From Cladobotryum mycophilum (lineage: Eukaryota > Ascomycota > Sordariomycetes > Hypocreales > Hypocreaceae): DNA of 64,000 bases. Below are positions 45,307 to 55,792 of this stretch, piece by piece. The position numbers and the translations under genes are program-made. The DNA is taken from NCBI GenBank assembly GCA_036429605.1, contig CM071591.1, forward strand, positions 3,038,001-3,102,000, in the 5' to 3' direction. Under the pieces are notes generated by a model, which did no database searches, had not been told where the DNA came from, and saw only the letters and a list, made by a program, of their open reading frames with translations. The stretch's first letter is position 1; each line of letters begins with the position of its first letter.

Positions 45307-45395
45307 TCTCCAGGAGCGGATTCGAACCGCTGACATTTGGATTGCTAAGATTTCCCATTACAGTCCAACGCCATAACCAACTAGACGACCTAGAG
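45307..45395 (-). tRNA. tRNA-Tyr (GTA) with 15-nt intron
   Basis: Read on the minus strand. The acceptor stem CTCTAGG pairs with CCTGGAG (one G-T pair), discriminator A. The D arm contains GTCTAGTTGGTTATGGC. The anticodon stem TTGGA/TCCAA encloses loop CTGTAA...A with anticodon GTA, and a 15-nt intron (TGGGAAATCTTAGCA) lies one base 3' of the anticodon at the canonical position. The T arm reads AGCGGTTCGAATCCGCT. Mature length is 74 nt before CCA. Eukaryotic tRNA-Tyr genes regularly carry introns, in agreement. A T run follows about 25 bases downstream. Confidence 0.97.
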
Positions 45396-46018
45396 CAGAA
45401 GAGTTATTAGCGGCTCCCCAATTATTTACTATAGGCCCTTGCACCATACCTCCACCAAGCCCTTCTTCAAGTACGATTGTTTTCAAGGCAGCGACCAAGT
45501 TCTTGGTCGTAGCCTACCCTAAAAAGAGGCATTGAAATCATGTCGCTCTAGATTCACACAAAGGTCTACAGCTAGTGATAAATGAAGTATTCATCTTTTT
45601 TATATTCTCCTAAAAACTTTGTTTCATTCACCTATTTAGTGTATACACACAGTTCTAGTATGTCTTAATTCACCCATGGGTTTTGAATGCAAATTCGTTA
45701 TGAATACCCAGATCCAACTAACAATTCATCTTAACAGGATACAGAAATCCGAAAATGACCGAAGCGAGCGTCTGGAATTTATATAGAACCTTGTTAGATA
45801 ATTAAGCACGTAGCTTCTGTGAGTTTCTCTAAGCTATTATAGTAAAGGCTCGAATGTTGGGTTTAAAAATGCATTGGAGTAAAGACCTATTCCTCTATTC
45901 ATGTACAATCGCTTTATACCTAGCGTCCCTTAAAACATTGAAATCAAACATCCCTAGTTACAGGTCCGAGTAAATCCCCTCGGACATCTCATTCATTCAT
46001 CTCTGTCATATCATCTAA
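45396..46018. other. Intergenic between tRNA-Tyr and aspartate aminotransferase
   Basis: About 620 bases, markedly AT-rich from 45570 to 45960, holding the upstream flank of tRNA-Tyr and the aminotransferase 3' UTR. No gene seen. Confidence 0.5.
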
Positions 46019-47660
46019 TTACTGGCCACCAACAACATTGCGAATGGCCTGCGCCACATGGTCAATATTCTTGGTATTCAGGCCAGCCATGCTGATACGG
46101 CCGTTCTTGGTCATGTAGATGTGGTACTCCTCGCGAAGCTTCAGCACCTGCTCTTCTGTAAGACCAGTGAAACTGAACATGCCAATCTGGTCGGTGACAT
46201 GGTTCCATGTTCCGGCGGTTCCTAGAGCCTCGAGCTTGGATCGAAGAGCCTTGCGCATCTCAATGATGCGACCAGACATGGTCTGCAAGTTCTCCTCCCA
46301 CTCCGAGAATAGCTGGGTATCATTCAGGACGGTGCTGGCAATGCGAGCACCATATAGAGGAGGATTTGAGATTTCAGATCGCTGGAGAATGGCGAGTTGA
46401 GAGGCAACTCTTGTGGCGGTGGTGGTAGCGTCGGCATGAGGAGCAGCCACAAAGTGGAAGCAGCCAGCTCGCTCACCGTACAGACCAAAGTTCTTGGCGA
46501 AACTCTGAGCAATGACTAACTCGAAACCTTGCTCGATAAAGTATCGTACAGCAGCAGCATCGCGAGCCAGATCACCAGAGGCGAAGCCTTGGTAGGCACA
46601 GTCGAAGAAGGGGAAGTGCTTCTTCGCCCGAATAATGCTGGCGAGCTCCTTCCACTGGTCAAACGTTGGGTCAACACCAGTTGGGTTATGGGCACAAGGG
46701 TGAAGCAGAATAATTGAGCCCTCAGGAGCGGCCTGGATAGTTGACTTCATGCCCTCAAAGTCAAGACCCCGAGTCTTCTTGTCAAAGTAAGGGTATTGAC
46801 CAACATCAAGACCAACGTTGGTGACGATCTGGTGATGGTTCGCCCATGTGGGGTTGGAGACATAGACTGTTCGGCCGCCCTTGTAGAACTTGGCCAAGAA
46901 GAGAGCACCCAGATGTACAGCACCGGTTCCTGAGATGGTCTGGAACGAAGTGGTACGTCGCTCCTTGATAGCAGGCGAGTCGGCACCGAGCATCAGCTCA
47001 GCGGCCTTGGATGTGAATGATTCGGTACCGGCGATCGGTCCATACTCGTGGTTCAACTCGGGGTTGTTTCGGAGAATCTCATCAGCCTGTATGGAGTTTG
47101 TGGGTCAGCAGAAGCTCTAGTTGATTCGTGGTAGGACATTTGAGACCAAGGGCGAATAAAAGAGGGTTTGAAGGAGTCACGGTGTGTAAGTCTTATCAAG
47201 CGGAATTTCATTGGAGGTGTAGGCACAACGAATTGTGCGAATTGGGACCCCGTAAGAGTCGAGAGCTCCAACTGTGTAAGGGAAAACATTGAGAAATTCC
47301 ATACCTTTTTTACGACTGGGAGAACCCAAGGCTTCGCATTGTCATCGCGATAGGCACCAATTCCCTATAACAAAAAGTCAATATGTGTGGAAAAAAGCTT
47401 GGTTAGGCGTCCAAGAGTTGTGCCTCTCCGAGGTCGCATCGTCGAGTCAGGGCAAAACTTACCAGATCAACCTTTAGAGGGCTCTCGTCCGCCTTGTAAG
47501 CGCGAGCCAGACCAAAGAGAGCATCCTCTGGAGCTTGAGGAACGTGCTCAGCTGGGAAACTTGTGATGGAAGCCATGGGAGCGATGTGGTTCGCAATGTT
47601 GTTGATGCGCGCAAGAGAAGAGGAAGCAGAAGCTGTGGTGGAAGAAGTTGAAGGAGCCAT
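46019..47660 (-). CDS. Aspartate aminotransferase
   Basis: PLP enzyme interconverting aspartate/2-oxoglutarate and oxaloacetate/glutamate; links nitrogen metabolism to the malate-aspartate shuttle. Three exons: 47660-47463, 47364-47305 and 47086-46019 (introns 98 and 218 nt), 441 aa. Motifs: APEDALFGLARAYKAD, GIGAYRDDNAKPWVLPVV, NPTWANHH, HPCAHNPTGVDPT with the PLP-contacting Asn, the PLP lysine in SFAKNFGLYGERAGC, and SNPPLYGARI. Sequence is of the fold-type I class, cytosolic/mitochondrial AAT subgroup. The N-terminus has two candidate starts: Met1, followed by 27 residues without acids (MAPSTSSTTASASSSLARIN), and Met29 (MASITSFPAEHV), which matches cytosolic enzymes. So localisation is open. 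Confidence 0.94.
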
Positions 47661-49173
47661 GGTGGGCAGAAGTCCTGAGCTTGGTTTTCTAGTAGGTAGC
47701 TTTGGGTAGGTATTGTAGGCACTGCCGTAATCAAGGTGGGATGAGTCGGTAGGTGTGGTGGTCTGATGTCTGATAGTGGGGTGTTGGCCTAAACTCTAGC
47801 AACCTAGTCGTGCGACAGCGGCTCAAATGGGCACGTTGAAGGTCGTTGAGCTGTGCACGTCGCAACAGCAAGGTTTTGGTTGGGCGTGCCGGACGGTATG
47901 AGCAGCAGAGATAATATAGGGTGCCTAAGAGAGGACCAACAGTCTGCGTCGGGCGACGGGAACGGTATAAGGGATCGGACGCGATAGGTAGGACGGAATA
48001 GGACAAGGTAGTGATCGATTCAGGCTGTTTCTTCGGAGTGCCCAATTCAATGGACAGATTGGATCTGTAGCGGTGTCAGTCTTCTGTTTCTGTGCAATAA
48101 CACTCTGCTCCGTCCGTACTCTGTAGAATCAGGTACATACGTAGATGAAGGGAGATGCCGTCATGAACCAACCTTGAAAAGTTCCTCTTCCAAAGGTGCT
48201 AAAACGAAGCTTCAAGAGGTGGTGCATGTACTATCAGGTAATCGATACTACACCACAAAATCACCATGAAAACAACTCTTTTTCTCTTCTTTCTCTTCTT
48301 TCTCTTCTTTCTCTTCTTTCTCTTTTACGCGCGCAAAGTTCATAGCGGAGGGTCGAGCCACTTTTTATCCTGTTGACCATGTGCCCATCAGTGTCACAGT
48401 CTGGCGTGGTTTGACCGAGGCCTCCTCGGCTCTCACGGGCAAAAAAAAAAAAAAGCTACGTACTATCTAGAGCTCTGTGCCTTACCACCAACTTACACTG
48501 ACACTCCATCCATGGTGACTCCATTTTCCATGGCAAGTTCTCGTTATGCTTTGTCAATCTCTTTGCATTGTTTGTTTCACCAGACACAACTGATTGACAT
48601 TGGCACAAATCGGTTGTGCATATTCATATGCCTGTTGCCTCTCTTCCCGCCCCTCCGACGCAACCCGTCCCAAAATCAGGTACCAACTTGAGGCCCTGCA
48701 GCTCATCCCGTCTCTTTCCGGAGAAGCACGGGCTGATAGTTGAATCGACTTGTGGTTTTGATTCTGGTTCAGTAATGCATGTGTTTTCATTGGCGCAGCC
48801 ACAAACATAGGAAGCGTGGCCTGTCTGGTCGTGTGTGCACTTGAAAGCTTCTAGTGTGTTGGGAACTGTCGCGCTTTTTACAAGTTTGGAGAAGCTCCGT
48901 TCTCCATGGCTTCAAAATCCGGAGTCCCCACACAGGGTTCGGCTCCCCCGTCTTTTCACATGCCATGCATTCTACAAGTAGTTTTTGACAGGCTTGTCCC
49001 GCCTTGCTCCAGACGCACTAACTCAATCATGTTCAACGATCAGCTTCCTGAATTGACCAGACATGGCGCCTCTTGGGTCTTATCCTGTGTAACATTGCAT
49101 GACATCGTCTGATGAGGGTTTTTTCCCCTTCTCTTCTTCTTCATTTCTTTGCATTTCCCTTGAATGCCTGGTT
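47661..49173. other. Intergenic between aspartate aminotransferase and UFE1
   Basis: About 1.5 kb. It contains the aminotransferase promoter, a nine-base tandem repeat (48281-48325) and an A run at about 48440-48453. Only motif-free short frames. Confidence 0.5.
48281..48325. repeat. CTTTCTCTT nonamer tandem repeat
   Basis: About five copies of a nine-base pyrimidine unit, upstream of the aspartate aminotransferase gene. Simple repeat. Confidence 0.9.
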
Positions 49174-50350
49174 TTATATAATCAGGTCCCAAAGAATTAT
49201 AAATGCGCATAAGCCGCTGGCAGCAAAAAACGTATATCGCGCCGTGCTTGCTCTCTGTGTGGCCTTTTTTAGCTGCTTATTACCACCCCCAATATTGTCT
49301 GCATTTGTCATTGAGTCTGCCACAAGGAGGTCGATAGCCTCGGATTGTGCAGTGAGATTGTTAACCAGCATTGTCTGTAGCTCAGAAATTTCCAGGATAG
49401 ACCTCTCGGCAGTTCTGCGATAATCTCTTGTCAGCGTCATCCCATCAGTCCCTGTAAGCTCAGGGTCTACCTACCTCACTTTGTCTAGTGTGCTCTCGTA
49501 ATGTTCCATCATGCTCTGATTTCCTTCCTCAAACATTTGCACTTGCTCATCCGTCAGACCCTGGGTAACATCTTCAGATACATGCTCCGAAGTAGCTGCG
49601 AAATCGCTCCCACCAATCGGTGGTGCCTGTCGAGTTTTGTGTGTTGGCGTGAATTCTGCAAAGTCGCCCATCGGGACATCCAACAGACTACGGCTCTTCT
49701 CGATTTCTCGAGCTAGCCTCGTCTCCATCATTTCCTGTTGCGTGCGACAACAAAGCTCCAGCCGCTGCCGTAGAAACCACATGACACCGTCTCGATGCAG
49801 TCCGGTTTGTTGGGCCTGACCCTCAGCGGTCGCATGCTCTGCAGATTTGCTGCTAGCAAGGCCACCAGAGGCCCATGAGCCTAGACCTGCCAAACCCCGC
49901 GCATATTTCTTCTGGATGATGGTTGTTTCCGTTTCCCGGCGAAGTTGCTCCGCCTCGTCGAGGTGTCGAATGCCCGCGTTCAGTTCCCGGATCATCTGCT
50001 TGGCGTTTGCGTCGATGTCTTCTCGTTCTCTGTCGGAGAGCACTTGGGGTTGGTTCTGTGCGAATCGAGCTTGCGCCCTGCGAGGCTGGGCCGTTGACAA
50101 ATATGCCTGCCGTACATCCTTGAGCTGCTGATGCAGGTTGGTTATATGTGAGTTCTATATAATTAGTCTCCAAGAAGGCGCAATGAGAGCCAAGGATACA
50201 AGCACGAACAATGCGGTAAGCTTCTTTGAGGAACCCATCAATTGTGTCTAGGGAGACTTTTTGCGCCGTAGGTGGAGCGTTATGTCGTCGGAGCAGCTCG
50301 TTAAACTGCGAGGTGATATCTACTGTGTAGGATGGCTGGGACCCTGCCAT
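49174..50350 (-). CDS. UFE1: ER t-SNARE, syntaxin-18/Ufe1 family
   Basis: Qa-SNARE of the endoplasmic reticulum that mediates retrograde Golgi-to-ER fusion. Three exons: 50350-50210, 50154-49475 and 49414-49174 (introns 55 and 60 nt), 353 aa, frame kept. The donor of intron 1 is the unusual GTTCGT, chosen because it gives KEAYRI|NSHITNLHQQLKDV, the conserved syntaxin-18 N-terminal stretch with QAYLST after it. The SNARE region near residues 265-330 reads VQMFEEGNQSMMEHYESTLD, then RTAERSILEISELQTMLVNN, LTAQSEAIDLLVADS. A single C-terminal membrane anchor follows (YTFFAASGLCAFIILWDLII). The Gly/Ala/Ser-rich insert (LAGLGSWASGGLASSKS) is unassigned. Same strand as the aminotransferase, 1.5 kb apart. 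Confidence 0.93.
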
Positions 50351-52482
50351 TTTTGCTTCGAGCAGATGGGAATAGCTGTTATTAAAACCAAGACTGGTTG
50401 AGTTGTCGTTTAAGGTTGAACAGTACAGTTACAGCTACGTATGCGAAACGGCCACTTCAAGATGGCTTAGTCAGCACACTTAAGCTCGCGCCTACCCCGG
50501 CCGCCCTCGCGCTTGGCTCTTGACGCTTGACGCTTGAACACAAAGGAAGCCATCCATGGATTATGCCTTCCTGTCAGATATGAGAGCATTAGTATTACAC
50601 TTATTAAGCTGTAACAGTGAGGTGATGTTTTCTCCAAAGTATCTCACAAACCCACACCCATGATCCTCTCGTCTACGACATTGACAGGGTAGCATGTTTA
50701 TTACGATATTTTCCGACAAGTCAGTTTGTTAGTCAATCAAGACGGACATGTTCCGGTTAGAGACAGCATGAGTCTCGAATCGAATGTCCGCGTTCGAAAA
50801 AAGGAGCATCCGTTGGGTCGACATGCAGTTCGCACAGCTTGCCAGACAGGGAATACCAAGACGGATTCAGACACGGACACATCTATCGTTGTGAATTCTA
50901 GGATTGCGATAAGAGAGCTTCATCACCTTTTTTTACCGAGTTTACTCTCCAATCCTTATGCTGAAAATTTTGCATTTGGGGTCCATACATACTACCTTTC
51001 TAGGTATATATGCATGAATCTCAATTGGGGTCAAATCTCAAGGAATTCCAAATTCCCGTGTTCCCAAAGCCCGGACAAGTTGTTCTGGATCGGTATCGGT
51101 AAGACTTGATCCGAGACATGGCATGCAAAGCAGCAATCGACAAGAATTACGGCCAGGGGTCTTGATGGGGTCTGCATTTCTGAGGCAATCCAATGAGAGG
51201 GGTGGCTTGCTGTATCACCTTAGTTTGTTGCCTCTTCTAGATCCGTCATCGACTCGCACTGGGCTGGCTGGGTTTAGATTGCAAGCAGTCAGTCACTCGC
51301 ACTTTTTGAATGGTTCTTGCGGTACCCGGTTCGCAGTCGGAGAAATACGAGGTCCTCTTTTTATTTTATCGTCATGATGATCGCCTCGCTAGGGCCTTCA
51401 CTTCATATACAAGCAGGATGCACTATTTCCAGGTCTCGACGCCAAGGCAATACATATGGCGTGCGTAATAACCCGAGACCGAAAAGCTGAAAAGCCTACG
51501 AGTATATGATTCGTGGGCGCGCCGAGGACGCCCTTACTTTTGTGCCTTTGCTTTTCTTCGCACCTTCGGACGACGACCGAGGGAGGGACGGGCGTCGCGC
51601 GCCATGCGACTTGGTTTTATTTGACCAGCGAATGAGGGCGCAAGGATGTTGGTGATTATGGCTTGTGCGGATGTGATGGAGTTGCATTCCCGATGGCACA
51701 CCCAGCCAGGACACCCTTTTTTCCCCCTTCAGTGTCTCATTTCTAACCATACTGTTGGGTTGTCGGTTCCAAGAGGCTGTCTTCTCCCTTGAAGCGCCTC
51801 CCATTGCCGACATGCAAGGTATTAGAGTATACGCGTACCTGACGGTATTGCCAAGAAGCAAACAAGCATGTAGGGAGTATGGACACGGCTTGATTGCGCC
51901 CTTAGTTTAATATCCTGCAATAACTACGGAGTTACTAGGTCAGAAGGCATTCGCCTCCTTCTTTATTGCACAGGTAGGTAGGTAGGTAAGGTATGCAGCA
52001 GGTCTCTCTTCCTTTCTCATGTCTTGCATATCCCGGAATGCAACTCTCCGCATGCACAAGCATCCAGTGTTCGGACGCTGCCCGTACGTATGCACCATCA
52101 TCCTCCCCTTATAGTACTCGCCTCTCCTTTAATGCAGTAGCACCACCAAAATATCAGGCGAAAACTAAAGGCACCAACCCGCTTGCACGGAACCTTGTCG
52201 TGTTGACGCGGGAATAGACCGAATCTGTGGGGTTGTACTATGTATGATCGTTTGCTAGGTATGGGTCTGGTCTTGTCTCTGGTACCGACACTGGTTGACT
52301 GGCACTGCGACCCTCGCCGCTGATGCGGCTGGAGGTTCTCACCTGGATCCAAGACGCATACTTTTTTTATCTTACTCTCCTCTTTTCTCCTCCTTCCGAT
52401 TTCTCCTTCCGTGTCTGTGTCTGCAATTTTCTGTTGGTTGCTTCATCCCTTCACTTCTCCCCCCATCCATGTTTGCGCAGTT
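50351..52482. other. Long intergenic region between UFE1 and the MFS transporter (divergent)
   Basis: About 2.1 kb between divergent starts. Contains AGGT/GTAG tandem repeats at 51972-51990 and a TC-rich leader (52370-52475) before the transporter. No gene recognised; open frames up to 127 codons lack motifs. Confidence 0.5.
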
Positions 52483-54150
52483 ATGAAAGAGGATGCCTTC
52501 CCAAACAAAATTGGCCATGACCCCAGCCCCAGCATTGATCTGGCAGTTGGACCAGACGACGACAGATCCTCAATCACCCAGATGGATTCGATCGACCCAA
52601 TTGAGCAAACTCCTGACGGGGCCGTTGTAAAACCGCTATCCTCACAGAGCCAGCAGTCTACGATGAATGACGTTGAGATGGGTTCGCGCATTGTGGCGTC
52701 GGAGTCATACAGCGTCTTCTCCCGCCGCATGAAGATATGGATAACCATCATGGCGACCACGGCGAGCATCATCTCTCCCATGACTGGCTTCATCTACTTT
52801 CCTGCCCTGGACACCATCGCCAAGGACCTCAATGTGTCCATTTCACTCATCAACCTCACCCTCACCACTTACATGATCTTTCAAGGCTTATCGCCGACTA
52901 TATTTGGCGATTTTGGCGACATGGCTGGCCGTCGACCGGCCTTTATTCTGGCATTCTCCATTTACTTGTGTGCCAACATTGGATTGGCCTTGCAACGCAA
53001 TTATGCCGCCTTGATGGTGCTGCGCTGCCTACAGTCCGCCGGGAGCAGTGGCACATTGGCCCTTTCATTCGCCGTCATTGCCGACATCACGCCAACCGCC
53101 GAGAGAGGGAGGTACATGGGCTTCGTTGGAGTCGGTGCCAACATTGGACCAGCCATTGGCCCTGTTATTGGAGGCTTGCTGAGTCAATATCTCGGATGGC
53201 CGTCTATTTTCTGGCTATGCGCCATCTTTGTCACACTATGGCTCATACCTTGGGTTACCACGATTCCTGAAATGGGTCGCAACGTTGTTGGAAATGGATC
53301 AATTCCTCCGCAACCTTGGAATATTACCCTGGTTGAGTTCTTGAGGAGGAGGAAGACTGGCGAGAAACCAGACCCAGGCCCCAAAAGAAAACTGCGATTC
53401 CCCAATCCTATCGGAACACTCCTCATCACGTTCGAGAAGCAGATGGGCCAGACGTTGCTGATTGCATCCATCGTTTACGTCAACTTTATCCTTGTCTCTG
53501 CCACACTCTCAACATTGTTTTCACAGATTTACAATTTCAGCGAGCTCCAAGTTGGTTTATGCTATCTTCCATATGGGTTTGGTTGTTGTATGACTGTTCT
53601 CTTTCAAGGTTACGTTCTTGACTGGAATTATCGAAGGATTGCGAAAAGCCTTGGCGTCGACGCCAGCCACGGACGACGGAATGATATTGGCAATTTTCCC
53701 ATCGAGTCAGCGCGAATTCAGCCTATATACCCTGCATTGTCGCTTGGTGCCTTGGCTCTAATCGGATATGGGTGGGCCTTGCAAGCCGAGGTGACCGTGG
53801 CGGTCCCACTGGTACTTCTTTTCATTATTGGCATGCTCGTCCCTAGTTCATTCAACATCTTGAATACCCTAATTGTCGATCTTCATCCCAACTCAACGGC
53901 AACAGCTGCGGCAGCGAATAACCTTGTGCGTTGTTTGTTCGGAGCCGTGGGAACGGCTGTAGTCGATTACATGCTTAAAGCTATGGGGCGCGGCTGGTGC
54001 TTCACATTTCTTGCCTTGCTTATGCTGGCCTGCATGCCTTGGCTGAGATTTATTGAGAAACGTGGTCCCCGCTGGAGGGCAGAGAAGTTGAGGAGAAAAG
54101 GAAGTACTGATAGCGATCAAAGCGATTCAACGACGGCTGAGGAAAAGTAA
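52483..54150 (+). CDS. MFS drug:H+ antiporter, DHA1 (12-span) type
   Basis: Plasma-membrane exporter of the major facilitator superfamily. Single exon, 555 aa from the ATG at 52483; a longer reading would need a non-ATG start. The hydrophilic N-terminal ~80 residues precede 12 predicted spans. Motif A is GDFGDMAGRRPA after span 2, and motif C, diagnostic of antiporters, is GFVGVGANIGPAIGPVIGG in span 5. A long polar central loop (FLRRRKTGEKPDPGPKRKLR) separates the halves. The C-terminal tail is acidic and Ser-rich. It resembles quinidine/dityrosine-resistance (Qdr/Dtr) proteins; substrate unknown. Convergent with EMC4, 258 bases away. No surrounding secondary-metabolism genes, so a role in cluster export is not suggested. 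Confidence 0.93.
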   Translation: MKEDAFPNKIGHDPSPSIDLAVGPDDDRSSITQMDSIDPIEQTPDGAVVKPLSSQSQQSTMNDVEMGSRIVASESYSVFSRRMKIWITIMATTASIISPMTGFIYFPALDTIAKDLNVSISLINLTLTTYMIFQGLSPTIFGDFGDMAGRRPAFILAFSIYLCANIGLALQRNYAALMVLRCLQSAGSSGTLALSFAVIADITPTAERGRYMGFVGVGANIGPAIGPVIGGLLSQYLGWPSIFWLCAIFVTLWLIPWVTTIPEMGRNVVGNGSIPPQPWNITLVEFLRRRKTGEKPDPGPKRKLRFPNPIGTLLITFEKQMGQTLLIASIVYVNFILVSATLSTLFSQIYNFSELQVGLCYLPYGFGCCMTVLFQGYVLDWNYRRIAKSLGVDASHGRRNDIGNFPIESARIQPIYPALSLGALALIGYGWALQAEVTVAVPLVLLFIIGMLVPSSFNILNTLIVDLHPNSTATAAAANNLVRCLFGAVGTAVVDYMLKAMGRGWCFTFLALLMLACMPWLRFIEKRGPRWRAEKLRRKGSTDSDQSDSTTAEEK

Positions 54151-54408
54151 AAGCTTCTATGTTGATGACGATAATGTTTTGAAATGGCATGAGCATAGCA
54201 ACGGCGTTGGACACATGACTAGGCATTGCAGATATAGATCGGAATGGTATATCATTAAGTCGTTAGCATTTTTTTTTTTTACATCCTATAGAGCTGGAAC
54301 AGCATGTTCTACGGGTTCTCTCAGTGGTTCCCACATCATCCAATCTGATCGAGTTGTTCTATAACTGTGTTAGTAATTGATATTGTGCACATCGTCGTAC
54401 TGGTAAAC

Positions 54409-54947
54409 TCACGGTAATAGACCCATGGAATGAACTTTCCAAATACCCACAGCCAATGCCAAGAGCTGCATAGCCACGTATACCAATTTTGTTTGCAGAA
54501 TCTTGGCGGAATTGCTCTCGGTCTGGAACCTCTCGAATGCCTGGTTTGTGGTCATCAAGCCGACGATGGGGTTCTTGAATGCCATGAAGACCATCATGAT
54601 GCTAAAGATTTGGAGCGAGTTGCCAGACATGTACATCATGATGGCGGTCATGGGAAGACCTTTGACGGGAGCGAGGGCGACTTCCCACGCCTTTTTCACT
54701 TTGAGCGTATCCCTCTCTTCGGCCGACGGAGGCTTCCTCGGTTGGACTTTTGTGTCCTTGCCTTTCTGGAGGAGAAGTTTGGTTAGCGACTACTTCAACG
54801 GAGGAGAGATGTCTCGATGTGCGCACCTTGGAGCCTGGAGCACCAGAGTACCCGGGGGGTCTACGATGCCTGGGACCTTGGCCTTTGCCAGTGGGGGGAC
54901 TCAAGCTGAGCGACCCAGTATGGGACGGCGGGCGTTGTGGAAGCCAT
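54409..54947 (-). CDS. EMC4: ER membrane protein complex subunit 4 (EMC4), broken by a 1-nt insertion
   Basis: Subunit of the EMC, an insertase for tail-anchored and polytopic ER proteins. Two exons, 54947-54827 and 54765-54409, 61-nt intron. Exon 1 reads MASTTPAVPYWVAQLES, then the frame is lost in a run of six G on the plus strand (54893-54898). Five would give ESPTGKGQGPRHRRPPGYSG, ending exactly in phase with KGKDTKVQPRKPPSAEE and the diagnostic KKAWEVALAPVKGLPM, MMYMSGNSLQIFSIMMVFMA, FKNPIVGL and IWKVHSMGLLP; 158 aa after repair. The six C of RRPPGY in the same exon are in frame. This is the only break in the window needing a base removed. Confidence 0.92.
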
Positions 54948-55792
54948 TACGGTAGCAATAAGGTGACGGCCTCGCTTGAAGAAAAAAAACTGGTCTGCTT
55001 GCTTTCTTGTTCTTGCTGCGCGGGGTGGTGCTCGTGGGAGGCTCTCGGAAAGACTGTGGCAGTCCAGTACGTTCGTTAGAGAGTGTCGTCGTTCTCGTTG
55101 ACGTTGCATTAGACCCACCTTTGTACCCTCCTTGGGTGCCAGCCAATTAACCGCAGCGTGGAGGAAGGAAGTACTCCGTAATACAGTGCGGATAAATTAC
55201 AGCTGTCCTTATCGATAGCGCAACAGCATGTACACGTACCTTAGCTTGCATACCGACCCTGCCGGCGGCCGTTCTCCTTTTCTTATTTCAAACAGGACGG
55301 AACCTCAAAAAGACAAGGCAAACCGAATTGTCCTCTCGACGACTTCATATTGGAGATACGACGCACCGATCTCGGACAAACGAACGACGAACTGAGCGGT
55401 ACCAGCAACGAAACGAACGAGGCATTCCTACAACTTGCAGCCTGATCTCGACACGAGGCCTTGCCCAGCACGGAGCCTCCCAACCTACCTGAGACGCATA
55501 TCGATCCCCAAATTCAATAAGAGCCTTGGTGTTGTAACGGCCAACAACCCAACCTTGTGTGTGGGTGTGCATCCCCCCTAGTCCCATTGGGCGCATTGCA
55601 CACCATCCATCAAGCTTCCCATCTTAAGGCAAGGAAGTGAGGGGCTTTTAATAGCCAGAACACCCAATCCTGCTTTTACGGTCTAAATTGGTCAACCCGG
55701 CGGCGCGCGCGTGACGAGCATCTTATCCGATTAGAAAGAACCCAGGTCCATCTGTCTGCGGGGGGAAAAACGATTAATTATTTGCCAACATA
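54948..55792. other. Divergent promoter region between EMC4 and APL2
   Basis: About 850 bases between divergent starts. GC-rich stretch CGGCGCGCGCG at 55700-55710 and a TATA-free leader. No gene seen. Confidence 0.5.
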
